Below the pieces are notes generated by a model, which had not been told where the DNA came from, searched no databases, and saw only the letters and a program-made list of their open reading frames with translations. Below, piece after piece: positions 35,051 to 48,000 of a stretch of 64,000 nt of DNA. How positions within the stretch are numbered: the stretch's first letter is position 1; each line of letters opens with the position of its first letter. Made by a program: the position numbers and the translations under genes. Source of the stretch: Turnera subulata (lineage: Eukaryota; Streptophyta; Magnoliopsida; Malpighiales; Passifloraceae); contig JAKUCV010000313.1 in assembly GCA_028386065.3 (NCBI GenBank), positions 22,780 through 86,779 on the forward strand, written 5' to 3'.

Positions 35051-38000
35051 GAAATTTGTTGAGACAAAGATTAAAGCATTGGTGTTATCTTCTGCAATTC
35101 ATTCAATAATAACATCAGGAGTACTCGTACATATAATTTGTTGTTTTTCCTTCCATTTTGTGGACATTTAATCTGGATCACCTTCGTCCATTAAACTAGT
35201 AATTATTCACTGTTCAAATGTGGAGGACATCAGTTTTTCTCATTGTTTGGTTTCTTAATCTGCTCTTCTGTCATTTTACTTTTCATTGATTGAACTGCTT
35301 TATACTCGTTGCTGTGTCTTCTTGTGGCAGGTTTGGATTCTTGTTCTTGTTATTCCTTTCGTGTATCCTACTCCATGTTGCTTACAGATCAGTTCTGTTT
35401 GGAGTCATGGTTGCTACAAGTTCAATTTTTGTTCTTGCATGACATCTACATGGGAAAACTTTGTCATGACACTAAAGACAAAAGCACCCATTTTGTCTGC
35501 TTTTGGCATTTTTGACGACCGAGCATGTTGCCATGCCTTCCAATCTAACATATGAGACTTGATAGATCCTACGTGGAACTATCTTTTTAAAAAGAAAAGT
35601 ATAGGCACACGTGTGTTTTTCAGCCATTAGTAGCATATTTTTTTGAAGTGACATTTTGTTTTAAAAACTGATGGTCATAGGCAAGGAGGCTTAACTTTAA
35701 TTGATTCGGATTCCATCACAGCTCCCATTAAATTAAGAGTTTGGAATCACTAACTATTTGTAAGCACTCACTAAACTTGATAGTTTGTTTTGGATTGAAA
35801 AATCTCCCATCACCTAAACTTCTATTAATAATAATAAAAAAGAAAGATAGCTATACAAAGTGGTTGTTGTCAATTTATAATTTGTATTTTGTGGTAGACA
35901 AGATTACAAGAAATCAAGACTAAGCACGAGATGGTAAAATGAGCTTAAATCGGTTTATGTTCAATTCAAACCCTTTGATTTCTGCGTTGATAGGATATTT
36001 TCAGTATTTTTGCAAAAAAAAATCTCTATTGATAGAAGAAAAATACACGTACGTAAGATGGAAATCTAAGGAGTTTCTCAAAAAAAAAAAAAAAACAGAT
36101 GGAAATCTAAGGACTTAAGTTAGGGAGTAGGAATGGAAGACTTGAATAAAGGAATTATTCTTCACAAAAAAAATGACGTCGTTAAACAAATTTTAATCCA
36201 AAAAAAAACTCTCTGCTTCTTAGAATCATTATTGACCATTAATTGCTTATTTATTATCACATCCTCTTCATTAATTAATGGAAAAAGAAAAGTACTAAAG
36301 GAAGTTATACATAAATAATTTTAATAAAATAAAAAGATAGGGGTGCCATAAAGGAAGTTGGTAGTCACGGGCAGGGACAAGTAGGGGCCAGGTTTCCTAG
36401 ATTTCTTTTTCTAATACCATCATAGTATAAAATTATCATAATTTGGCATCTTGACCCCTTACTATACACGCATATAAGGTTCAAAGTATGAACCCTTGGA
36501 TCCTTGTGTCCTCATTTCTGCTACGATAGATTGCAAAATTAAGTTTAATCAATTGTTTGCATTATTCCATATTCTAACTACTCTCTTAACTTTTTTGGCA
36601 CAAATTAGCAAATTTGAGTGCATAATTCTTTTTATGTGTTCAATTGGGCTAAAGACTTTTTTCATCCATATATTACCTACCTATTAAAATTGAAAGTTAT
36701 CCTATGTTAATCAATGAAGAGAAGAGAGACAAGGTAGGCCATACCTAGCTGACTTGGCATCGGAAAATTGACCATTTTAACATTTTTTACCGGTTCCGAC
36801 TAGACAAACCAAAATAGACAAACTAAGGCAAGGATAAAATCCAACCAAATTTAAACACAAGGATGACTTTCAATTTTAAGAAATAATACAGGCATGAAAA
36901 AGTGCTTCAGTCTTAAATTTTTCCATGTCTTTTTTTCAGGTGCAAGATTTCGAAATGTTTTATTAATTACAAAAAGCGCATTAAGTGCAATTAATGCCAA
37001 AGCCTAAAAGTAAGCAGGCAGGGTCGCTTCACGGTCTAGTAGTCCCTGTCCTCCTTCGTCTTCAATTAACGCAGCGCCACGACCACGTCGCGTCAGGCCT
37101 AGTAGAGAGACGTGAAGATCTGGCAACTCCATACTGAAGCAGCACAAAATGACGAGATTACCCCCATTGCTTCCTCCTCCTTCCTCCCGCTAAAGACAAA
37201 TCCCACGAGCCCCACGCTTTCATAAATCCCGCCACGCGTCACCCTTACTACCGCCAATTCCCATCTCCCAAAATGACTAAACCACCCTTCCCTCTCTTAA
37301 TCCCATCATTAACCAACAAATCCCCCAAAAAGGAAACACTCTGCATCTGCCACCTGCCCCCCCGCACCACAAAATTAAAACTCTCTACATTCTCGTACAA
37401 CACCATTTCTTTAAGCCCGGGTTTACGTTAATTAATCGCTCTCATTATTCTATTAAGTAAAGAAACAAATGAACAATCACTTTGTTTTTCCACCACAGTA
37501 GTAGTCTTTGACAGAAAAAAGCGATTTCTGTTGTTGCTCTGTTCCTAAGCATCGTAAGGATCAGGAAGCCTCTAGACACCTACTCGCCGAAGCGTCACTC
37601 ACGGCGTAGGATAGCTACAGATTAAGCTCCTTAATTTACCGCTCTTTTGGTTCTCATCAAATCAAGTAATCGCCGCCTCGTCGATAAGTAACCGTCAAGG
37701 TAGCGTGAGCCTCGATAACGGATTCGTGATTCTGGATCAGTTTTGTTGAGTCCCCTGTTGCTTTTGCCTATGTGCTTCTCATTTCTGTGATCCGGTGGCG
37801 TTTCGTTTGATTCGGATACAAGATGTCGTTTCCGTTTCCGTTTCCGGTTTCGGTGTTGTTTTGATGTCATTTTTGGATGTGAATGGCGAAAGAGATGGAG
37901 AGAATTATGTGTTAACGGTTGAGTTGATGAGGATCTCTGTTTTTTTCTTTTGGTTTATGTGTGTTCCTTCGTTTTGGTTGCAGGAGAAATCTGGAGGATA

Positions 38001-38311
38001 AGGAACAGTAGTAGTACGTTTTTCATTTGTTATTAGCTGCAAGTTTTTAAATCTGTATCGTAATGACCGAAAGCTCCTGACGTTGGCGTTTGGTTTCATT
38101 GAAATGCTTTTTCTCTTGTTTCTTTTTTTGTACGTTTGGATCATTTTTTGCCTACATTGCCATTAAAATTGATATCATGTGAAGCAACACCTTATGCTAT
38201 TTTTTTAAGAAAAATTTGAATGCGAAATCTGTAATGGGATGTTTCTGGTGGTGTTGTGCTAAGCTTATTCATATGTGGTGATCTTGAGATTAGGCTGGCT
38301 GCATTTCTGGA
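35051..38311. other. Intergenic, includes transporter promoter and 5' UTR
   Basis: AT-rich with poly-A runs. A 17-base word (AGATGGAAATCTAAGGA) flanks the A run near 36085. From about 37500 the sequence looks like a transcribed 5' leader for the glucose transporter, possibly with an intron in the leader before 38312; its boundaries could not be fixed. No other gene was seen. Confidence 0.4.
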
Positions 38312-41300
38312 ATGTGGGGACGTCCGGGTGTAGCATGCTCAATGTACAAGAGAATGACTTCTAGAGACTACGCAGTTGTTGATGTTGAGGATAATTCAGG
38401 TACCTTCATCTGTTTGGCTTTATAAGTTTATCTATTGGATTTTGTTCATCTGTTTGGCTTTTGGGAGCTCCCTCTGCTGATTAATCTACTTAGAGGAATC
38501 GGGCTTGTACTTTCAGTTTGAAGTAACTCTAGGATATAGCTTGCTATCTAATTCTCTTGAGGTGATATATGGGCTTAATTGGTGCACTTCCTTTTAGCTC
38601 TTTCACAGAAGAGTCTGGATCAGGAACCTACAAATCCTCCATGGAAGCTTTCCTTTCCTCACGTACTGGTGGCTACCATATCATCCTTCTTGTTTGGTTA
38701 CCATATCGGGTGCGTTACTTTCATGTGCTCGTTGCTTTGTTCCTGTTTTGGCAAGATTATATCTATTGGTATCTTGTTGTCAAATGTCGTGCAACAGCTG
38801 ATGACTTAGATTCTTAAGTTTTTGCTCTGGTTTGCAGTGTGGTAAATGAACCACTTGAAAGCATCTCTTCAGATCTCGGCTTCAGTGGGAATACAATGGC
38901 AGAAGGTGACATAGTCGTTTCTTTCTCTTTTTCTCTATTGTTGTCCCGTATTCTTAATTTTTCTTGCCATCCTACTTACGATCTAAAATCTTCTGAAGGC
39001 CTCGTGGTTAGCACATGTCTGGGTGGTGCTTTTATTGGATCCTTATTTAGTGGTTCACTTGCTGATGGTTTGGGGCGTCGCAGAGCTTTTCAGCTGGGTG
39101 CTGTACCCATGATTATTGGTGCTTTAACAAGGTAATATACCTGCAGCAGAAAGGAAATGCTTGTAAAATACTGCAATGTAGCCATCCATATCTTTTGTAC
39201 AATTCGTCATATAAGTTATAACAAACACAGGCCCTTGGTTTCCTTTGGATTATGTGGGGTGAAATAAATGCATGAAATTGACAAGAAGCAACACTCTGTT
39301 TTAGAACTCCACCCAGAACAATGATCGCCTTCCTGTCTTGAATGATCTGGACACTAAAAATCAACTGTAAGACTTATACTGAATCCAAATTGCATCATTA
39401 CAATTATAGCCTGCGAGTGACTCCAAGCAGTGACTTGTATATGACCTAGTGCATAAATATGCGATCAATTTATTAATTGTGGAATGAGAACCATAGACCA
39501 CATGTAATCCTCTTCTATGGACTCTGTGCTAATTTTTCCGCCTCAAGTTAGATTGTTACTTGTTGACATAAAGTTTAAAATGGCTGATATGGTTGAGACT
39601 ACTGTAGCTTGACCTTTACTGTATTTGCAATCCTCAATTTCATTTCTTTCTTTGCTTACAAGGATCTACCTGGCGTGCAGCTTAGCTCTTCTCCTTTTTG
39701 GTTATTAATGTTTTTGATTTTAAAGTATTGCTTTTTGAATAACTCACCTGCATTTTCAGCGCAAGCACCAAAACATTGGCTGGTATGCTGTTAGGAAGAT
39801 TATTAGTTGGAATAGGAATGGGCATTGGACCCCCTGTTGCATCTCTTTATGTTACAGAGGTATGAAAAGCATTCTATATTTGTCCTCCTCTGGATAGGCA
39901 TGGATTATGCGTGGTCCTAGTTACATCTGTCCTGCCAGTATTGATTGAGGTTATCTTGAATTTTGTGAGCAGGTCTCTCCAGCTTTTGTGAGGGGAACAT
40001 ATGGAAGCTTCATTCAGATTGCAACTTGCCTTGGACTTATGGCTGCTCTGTTTATTGGAATTCCTGTCAGAGAAATTGCAGGCTGGTAAGAAGTGTGCGC
40101 CATAACCAATGTTATGTTTATTGTGTGTTGAAAAGTTCAGTAGTAGATTCATGATGAATATGCTCAGGTGGCGTGTTTGTTTCTGGGTATCTGCAATTCC
40201 TGCTGGATTACTTGCTCTCGGCATGGTGTTTTGTTCAGAGTCTCCTCATTGGCTGTACAAGGTTAGCTACAATTTACTTCTCTGCCAGCATGCTAGTTGT
40301 CTAATCCTCAGTTCTGTTTTAGGGATATCCCGAGCAATGGGATGGGAAAATATACTACCCACGGCCATACATATATCTTCTTATTTGTCAGTTAACTTGC
40401 CTTTTATATCATTTGTAGATTATCTTTGATCAAGGAAATTTGTCATATATGCTTATTGTGTTATTTCATTCTTACACTAGCTTGGGTGCATTACACTGTA
40501 TACTATTCTTTTTACTTTACTTTAATGTTATCTTATCTCATTAGGTTCTCTTGGTGATGTTCTTTGTTGCTCTCTCTTCTCTAAATGCATTTCTAAGTTT
40601 AATATTTGATTCTTTTCAGCAGTTTTCTGCTGTGTGCTATTTATGTACTTCTCAATCTCACAATTTCAAACACTTTTTCTTGTGAAGGTCTTTATAATAT
40701 TTTTTATATTTGCCACAGCGTTTCTCTTTCGTTTGTTATTATTATTGTGAGAACCCACTACAGGTTGACCAGAATGAACTTAAACATATTAACTGCCGCT
40801 GAGGAGGTGTTTATGATGAATTCACATACTGATAATTTCCTGTTGGTTGATACAGCAAGGAAGAATTGCTGAGGCTGAAGCCGAGTTTGAGAGACTTTTA
40901 GGTGGAGCGCATGTGAAATTCGCTATGCAGGACTTGTCCAAATCAGACAGGGGTGATGATATGGAATCTGTGAAGTTCTCGGAATTGTTTAGTAGTCGCA
41001 ATTTCAGAGGTAGATGTATCTTTGTTTTTTGGGTTTGGACAAATGGCTTATGTCATTAGCATTTAAAGGGTGTGTCTCCTTTTTTTTTTCATCGTCTTCT
41101 TTTTGGCTTTGTTATTCACATGTTGCTTTTGCAGTTGTTTTTATTGGATCAACCCTATTTGCTTTACAACAGCTATCTGGCATAAATGCTGTATTTTATT
41201 TCTCCACAACTGTATTTAAGAGTGCTGGAGTACCATCGGACCTAGCAAATGTTTTTGTTGGAATCTCAAATCTATCAGGTTTGATTTAGCTTTACTGTTG

Positions 41301-42957
41301 CTTTATTTTGTATGTTGATTCTCGATACTTTCTTCTTGACTACATGGTCTGGTTCCTCTAGGATCTCTTGCGGCAATGGTTTTCATGGATAAACTTGGAA
41401 GGAAGATGCTGCTTCTCTGGAGTTTCTTCGGAATGGTGAATTTCAGTTGAAGATTATTTGTATTGGAAATTTTGATGAATATAAGTTGTCATTTTGGGAA
41501 ATGGAGCTGATCATTGTGCATTTGAAGATTATGGAAAGAGAAACGCCATATTTTATGGGCACGAACCAGAACATTAGATGTAACTCAAAATCACACAAAG
41601 TTTAGGGGGAAGCAGTAAATAATTTCTGGTGTTCCTATTTTCTATTCCTTGGAGTCAGAAAAAAAGAAAAAAGGATCTGTTAAAAACATGTAACCTCCAG
41701 AATAAATGAAAAAGCCATTCCTTTTGAAAATAGGTCACTCATGTCCATGTTTTATGCCCTCTAGGAATTAGCTCAAGTGGGCATTACTTTCTAATGAACA
41801 CAGCTGATGCCATGCCCTTACCTCTCTTGCATAAGAGTTATCTTGGATGAAAGGAATGTGGCCTTATGTTCTAAGAAGCCTATCTATTTGCATGCAGGCA
41901 GTTTCTATGGGCATTCAAGTTGTTGGAGCTAGTTCTATTTGGGGCTCCGGAGCTTTATACCTATCTGTTGGTGGCATGCTAATGTAAGCAACTGTTTTTA
42001 TTTGGACATTTGTTTTGAGTAATGTTTACCTTTGCATTTTATGACATGCTTATGTCACTTCCAGCTACCACATTAGATGCCCTTCAGAGCTAGCGTTGCA
42101 ACACACTGATTATCTTTGTTCTTTTGGATTGAAAATACTATTTTAATTTTTATTAGTTGAATTTCCTTTCCATTCCTAATTGAAAGGCAGCCCGTGAAAT
42201 AAGATAGGAGGACTTCTAGCTAAAGTTCTATCAGTTGCAGTTGCCAGTTGCCACTAAACAATAAACATACTTTTCAGTAACTTAATCCAAGAGCTTATGT
42301 GGAGGGTTGGGTTCAAATGGTAAAGAACATGATAAGTTGGACTGTGGGTAAAGTTTGTGAATGAGAAAGAAAAAATTCGTGCTTCTTTTTGGCACCCAAC
42401 TAGTCATTTGTAGTAACTATGACTTTGATGACTAAACATACCAACCATGTGGACTACTTTTTTTTGGCTTGAACGAATGATTGAGAACTTGTGTTCCCAG
42501 GTTTGTGTTTACGTTCGCTTTAGGAGCAGGTCCAGTCCCAGGTCTCCTCCTACCGGAAATTTTCCCTGGTCGAATCAGGGCAAAAGCTATGTCACTGTGC
42601 ATGGCAGTGCATTGGGTAAGTTTCTTCTTCACAACATCTGTCTAGCCCAAGTTCTTGTGGACTGTGTTGGGATTCTATTGTTTGTTATATGTTCTTGATT
42701 GCAAAAATTTCATCCACGCATTTGGAAATGCTGTCAACTTTGCTCAGTGTGGTTAATGTTCTGTCTTTCTTCAGGTACTAAATTTCTTTGTAGGCTTGCT
42801 GTTCTTGCGTCTGCTGGAGCAACTAGGGCCACAGCTTTTGTACTCGATCTTTGCAGCCTTCTGCATGATGGCTGTGGGCTTTGTTAAAAGAAATGTCATG
42901 GAAACCAAAGGAAAATCCCTTCAAGAAATCGAGATAGCCCTTCTGCCACCAGAATAG
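38312..42957 (+). CDS. Probable plastidic glucose transporter 2 (MFS sugar porter)
   Basis: Thirteen exons: 38312-38399, 38598-38709, 38838-38905, 38999-39131, 39760-39859, 39973-40085, 40168-40261, 40856-41009, 41135-41278, 41362-41435, 41898-41983, 42501-42615, 42775-42957, giving 487 aa. It is a twelve-helix major facilitator protein. Sugar-porter signatures are present: GYHIGVVNEPLES in helix 1, DGLGRRRAF in the first cytoplasmic loop, ESPHWLYKQGR, QQLSGINAVFYFS, MDKLGRK, LLPEIFPGRIRAKAM and the C-terminal ETKGKSLQEIE. The start MWGRPGVACSMYKRM matches Arabidopsis At1g67300-type proteins, annotated as probable plastidic glucose transporter 2; pGlcT exports glucose from starch breakdown, but substrate and location for this paralogue are inferred. 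The N-terminus is short and lacks an obvious plastid transit peptide. All introns are GT-AG. Confidence 0.94.
42305..42380 (+). repeat. Possible SINE head in transporter intron 11
   Basis: GGGTTGGGTTCAAATGGTAA resembles the head of the SINE-like copy at 60720. No clear box B follows, so this is a weak, truncated candidate. Confidence 0.25.
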
Positions 42958-43039
42958 AGCTGTACTTCACTTACCAACTTAATTTTGGGATTCTATTCTA
43001 ATTTAGTGAAGCAGACCTGTGGGATTTGTGGTGCAACTA

Positions 43040-43045
43040 AATAAA
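43040..43045 (+). terminator. Poly(A) signal AATAAA for glucose transporter
   Basis: AATAAA lies 83 bases after the stop codon at 42957, a normal position for a plant near-upstream element. Confidence 0.5.
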
Positions 43046-44527
43046 GCTGAAAAATCTTCGTACAAGGGATATAACTGACACGGAGAAAGTGGCATCGTTA
43101 GCTTTGAGCATCGACCCATGTTCTGTAAACGGCTTACCATTGATGACCCACAAAATGCTTCATGAAGTTATAGTGAGCCCCTGCGGTGGTTGTATGATAA
43201 TACATAGAGTAGTAGGATTTGATCTGGGCTTCTGTGGCTGCCAATATGCAAGTATGTATCCTCCAGATTTTGTGTATACTATTGTCTTGGCTGTTATTTA
43301 CATCTCCTATGAATGCAATTGCATACAAATATATTTAATCTTTTTCCTTATGTGTTGCACAAGATTACCCTCTTTTCCTTGTTTCTCCCTGCTCGGATTG
43401 GAACACTTGTTTGCAGCTGATAAATGGAAACTTTGTTGTTGGCTTAGTTGCAAAATGTGATACCCCCCAGTCATTGTCGTTCTCTTTCCAACTCCATGAA
43501 CTTTTGACATTTTTTTCTGGAAAACCAAACATAAGACAAGTGAACGGGGTTCAATATCATGTCTCACAGACGTCAGATTAGCACGCAGCCTAATAAGGGT
43601 GAAGGTGATTGAATGGTTATCTATGCGGTCGTCACCGTTGTGGGGGTCAACTACGGGACGGCCATCACTCCATTTGACAAGTATGTTCAACGTCCGCGCA
43701 TGCCTTATTAGGTAATCAAAGGAAAGATGACACAAAACCAATGGAACATTCATCAACAAGTCACAAGTTGTTTGGCACTTAAATTATTTCTCAAACGGGC
43801 GTGAATATAGTCGTTCGATGCCAATGTGATCGTCATCACCGAGTAGCAATGGAAATGCTTTGTTAGGCTACACCTACCGCAAGTATATATTCTTGGTACA
43901 CCTAACTTATGGTTTCTATCTTTTTTTTTTCTAAAAAAAAAATTAATGGTAAAATTCCAAACTGTAAAATAAAATTGGAAAAAATTAACGATCGTTTATA
44001 ATGGTATTTGTAGATTATTCGGACGTGGACGGTCGGTGAAGTTCGAATTCTCAACCAGAAGGGAGTGTTTCCTCCATGCTTTCGTTAACCACGGGAAGAG
44101 TGGTGACAAAAATGATGAACAATCCTATATCTTCATTGGTTTAGGCGATTTAATTGACGAGCCACCAACGCCAAAGTTTTTCAATGGGAAACGAAGCCTT
44201 GGAGGAAGGGGCAGCAAAGGATTTTTCTGGAATATTCTTTAACCTCACGACCAATTAATAACCCAATTAAACCAAACCCCCCAAAGTCACAAAAAGGGGA
44301 AAAAAAAAATAAAAAGGCAAAAAAAAATCTATGGCAAGATCACATTTACGAGATTGGTTCATGCTCCCCGAATCCGTGGGCCCCACCAGCTTGCAAAACA
44401 AGCAGAGAAGAGTCTGGAATCCAACGGCTTGCATGAAACCTCGTTCCCCCAACCACCCATGAACGGTTCAAACACAGAAACGCAAAAGCCACTCTCTCCC
44501 CTCCTCTCTCCCTTTCTACTTTGTATG
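43046..44527. other. Intergenic before phosphoglycerate mutase
   Basis: Contains the end of the transporter 3' region and the mutase promoter. A GC-richer patch at about 43540-43760 has an open minus-strand frame but no recognised domain. A CT-rich stretch lies near 44490-44520, just upstream of a TATA box. Confidence 0.45.
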
Positions 44528-44538
44528 TATATATAAAA
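44528..44538 (+). promoter_or_regulatory. TATA box of phosphoglycerate mutase gene
   Basis: TATATATAAAA is preceded by a pyrimidine-rich tract. It puts transcription start about 30 bases downstream, near 44565, consistent with the leader that follows. Confidence 0.7.
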
Positions 44539-44632
44539 ACAATAACACACCACCATCTCCTCCTACTTGGCTTTCTCTCTCACACACACAAAAACCAAAC
44601 TAAACACTCTCTTCCTTTTTCCGGTAACACAG

Positions 44633-44836
44633 GTAACTGTCTCTTTACTCCTAACATCGATATTCACGAGAGGCTATAACAGCCTGATTTATTTCTTACA
44701 GTATATCTGCTGCTTGGTTCTGTAACTTCCCTTTTTTGTCGTTGATGTAATGATTTTTTTGGTTTTCCATTGATTGATTTATTGATGGATCTGGTTTTTG
44801 TTGTTGTTGTTGTTGTTGGTGGTGGTGGTGTTTTAG
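44633..44836 (+). other. Intron in the 5' UTR of phosphoglycerate mutase
   Basis: Donor ACACAG|GTAACT at 44633 and acceptor TTTTAG ending 44836, eight bases before the ATG-containing GACAAGATGG context. The intron is T-rich with TTG and GGT runs. Leader introns often enhance expression in plants; that effect is inferred here. Confidence 0.65.
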
Positions 44837-44843
44837 AGACAAG

Positions 44844-45003
44844 ATGGGTAGCTCAGGGAACGGATTTAAATTGGCGGATCATCCTAAGCTCCCTAAGGGG
44901 AAGACGATAGCAATGGTGGTTTTGGATGGATGGGGTGAGGCTAAACCCGACGAGTATAACTGCATCCATAATGCTGAGACCCCTACCATGGACTCCTTCA
45001 AGA

Positions 45004-45046
<43 letters not shown>

Positions 45047-48000
45047 TTTTCTGTTTCAATAGAGATCAGCAGTCTTGTTGTTAATGAGGGAAGGCAGTGT
45101 GGATTAGTGTGTCTTATAATAGTGTTTCTATCAGTAGTGACGGATAGTGTGTTTTTTGCTGCATAGCTTTATACCAACTGGGCAGATCTGGTTGGCTCAT
45201 TGGTTTTGGATTTTTTTTTTTGTTTCGAAAGTATTTATCAGTGTAGAAAAAGTGTGGTTTCTTACTATTTTCTTGTTTTTGTTTTGGGATAGACTGCCCC
45301 GGAGAAATGGAGGTTGATCAGGGCTCATGGCACTGCAGTGGGGCTCCCTACTGAGGATGACATGGGAAACAGTGAAGTCGGGCATAATGCTCTTGGTGCT
45401 GGACGCATTTACGCCCAAGGGTAAGCTTCTTTTAGTTCCTTTTGATTTCTTATTATTTTCTAGTTCCTTGCCAATTTGTTTGTTAACTTTGCTCAGGTAA
45501 CAGTCGTTGCCAATTGCTTCAGTGGAACCTTATATATGCATACATGTTGTCCATAGTTGCTAGATTCCAACCATTTATGAAAATAAATGCTCCATGCTTC
45601 ATGTTTGAGTTCTTAGGTTTTATAATAATTGGGAAGTCTTCACCTTAAGTTTCGCATGTGAGAATATTATAAGTTCTGGTTGTTCTTGGCGTAATAGAAA
45701 GTTTGCCGTTTATTATAGAATAGCACTCGCTCTCTTGATTTGACTGGCTTACAACACCTCTTGTTTTCTAACCTTTGTTATTGTCTCTCTTGAATGAGCT
45801 ATGTGAATAGACTTTTTATAGACTTTGAACTTCTTCTCAGTGGCCTATGTAAGTTTCCTTTATATGGGAATTAAATAAAATATGGAGCTCAGAGTTGATA
45901 TTTTGTTTGCTTCTAAATGTAGAGCCAAGCTCGTGGATCTTGCTCTTGCCTCTGGAAAAATCTATGATGGGGAGGGATTTAAGTACATAAAAGAATCTTT
46001 TGCAACTAACACTCTGCACCTCATTGGTCTATTGAGTGATGGCGGAGTTCATTCCCGGCTTGACCAAGTGCAGGTGAGTCGTATAGTTTAGCACTTGTAT
46101 GTCTTTTTAGGCAGCCTTGTCTTTTCAAATGCTATTATTTGCTCGTCCTTATTCTTGTTCCTTTTCCTTTCCAGTTGTTGCTAAAAGGTTCTGCTGAACG
46201 TGGTGCCAAAAGAATCCGTGTCCATGTTCTCACCGACGGGCGTGATGTTATAGATGGTACAAGTGTTGCCTTTGTAGAAACTCTTGAGAAGGATCTTGCA
46301 GACTTGCGCTCGAAAGGTGTTGATGCTCAGATTGCATCTGGTGGAGGCCGCATGTATGTCACAATGGACCGTTATGAGGTATTCAGCAGTCTTATCTCTA
46401 TTATATTTATTTCCAACACTTTGTAAGAATGTGGCTAACCTTATTAGTTGGGCTTGCCCAACACTTTCCATTCTCATTACAAATGCAAAGTAGTTGGCAC
46501 TATCGTTTTCCTTTCTTTATGGGAGTGGAAAAAGCGACCATTGGCTTCTCCCCAATACAATCTGGCAATATCACTCCCATTCCTGAAATGCCTGTCAAAT
46601 AGACCTTGGTTATGGAATAGTTACTATTGAAACCATTCTGGTATTTAGTTTGCTTTTGGGCTCATACATTTTCCATGCGTTCGTGTAACAGTGATTTGAG
46701 TGGATAAGTAATTTGATTCACTTGGAGACTATCTTGAGTATGAGTTAGAAATTGGATTGGAAATATAGCCAAATGATAATTTCTAACACCAAAGATTTTG
46801 GTGCTTTCTTCCTATATTTTCCATTTGTTGTTGTTACAGATGTTAGTTTGAATTTCTTTCAGACTTGTCACAACATTCTCTTTTTATTTCACACGTTTGT
46901 ATAATATTTCAATAAATATCTTGCAGAATGACTGGAGTGTCGTGAAACGAGGATGGGATGCCCAGGTTCTTGGTGAGGCCCCTCACAAATTTAAGAGTGC
47001 TGTTGAAGCAGTCAAGAAGCTGAGGGAAGAACCCAAAGCAAATGACCAATACTTGCCTCCTTTCGTCATTGTTGATGACAATGGGAAGTCTGTGGGTCCA
47101 ATTGTGGATGGTGATGCTGTTGTCACATTCAACTTCCGCGCAGATAGAATGGTAATGCTTGCAAAGGCACTTGAATATGCTGACTTTGACAAATTTGATC
47201 GAGTTCGTGTCCCCAAAATTCGTTATGCTGGGATGCTTCAATATGATGGCGAGTTGAAACTTCCGAACCGTTACCTTGTTTCTCCCCCTGAGATAGAAAG
47301 AACATCTGGTGAATATCTGGTGCATAATGGTGTCAAAACCTTTGCCTGCAGGTAGGCTACATGCTATCATTTTTCCTAGTTATCTACATCAACAATATTA
47401 TTGATGTTATTTTCTTTAGTTTATATCTTTGATGTGCTGGTCTGCTATTTTTAATTTTTATCTGAGATACCGGTTAGGTTTGGATGTAGCTGACATTATG
47501 TTCTGCATTCTAGGATTATAACTTGTATTCTTATGTATTATTTTCAATGCATCAAATGTTTGTGTATAGACTGAATTGAACTCCCTGTAGGATGCCTTGC
47601 CCCTTTGTCATTTGTGTTTTGATTGGCATCTACTTAATTCCTCCTGCTATGAAAGAACCAAACCCAACTACTGCAATTAGCTTTGGTTCCACGATTAATT
47701 GCAGCCCCTGAGCTTAGAAAACTAGGATTTTGGAAGGTACAGAAGTTTGGATTTTTTTTTTTTCTGATGAAACTAAAAGTTCGATGATTGTTTTGCAGCT
47801 TTGTTCTTCATCTTCCTATATTTTAATTTGGTTTCCTTGACTTTGTTTTCCAATTTTTTTTAAGTTCATTTATGTAGAATTGGTTATTCAAGCTGGTTGG
47901 CTGCAAACACTATTACTTCTGTTTGATCTTTGATCTTCTGGGGTTTGATGCCTTGTACTTCTTGTTTTGTGGTTCATTTTTCTGTTAATCAGTGAGACTG

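Noticed and set aside
43307..43759. A 150-codon minus-strand open frame between the transporter and mutase genes
   Set aside because: No ATG context, domain or homologue that I recognise; composition is mixed. It may be transposon debris.
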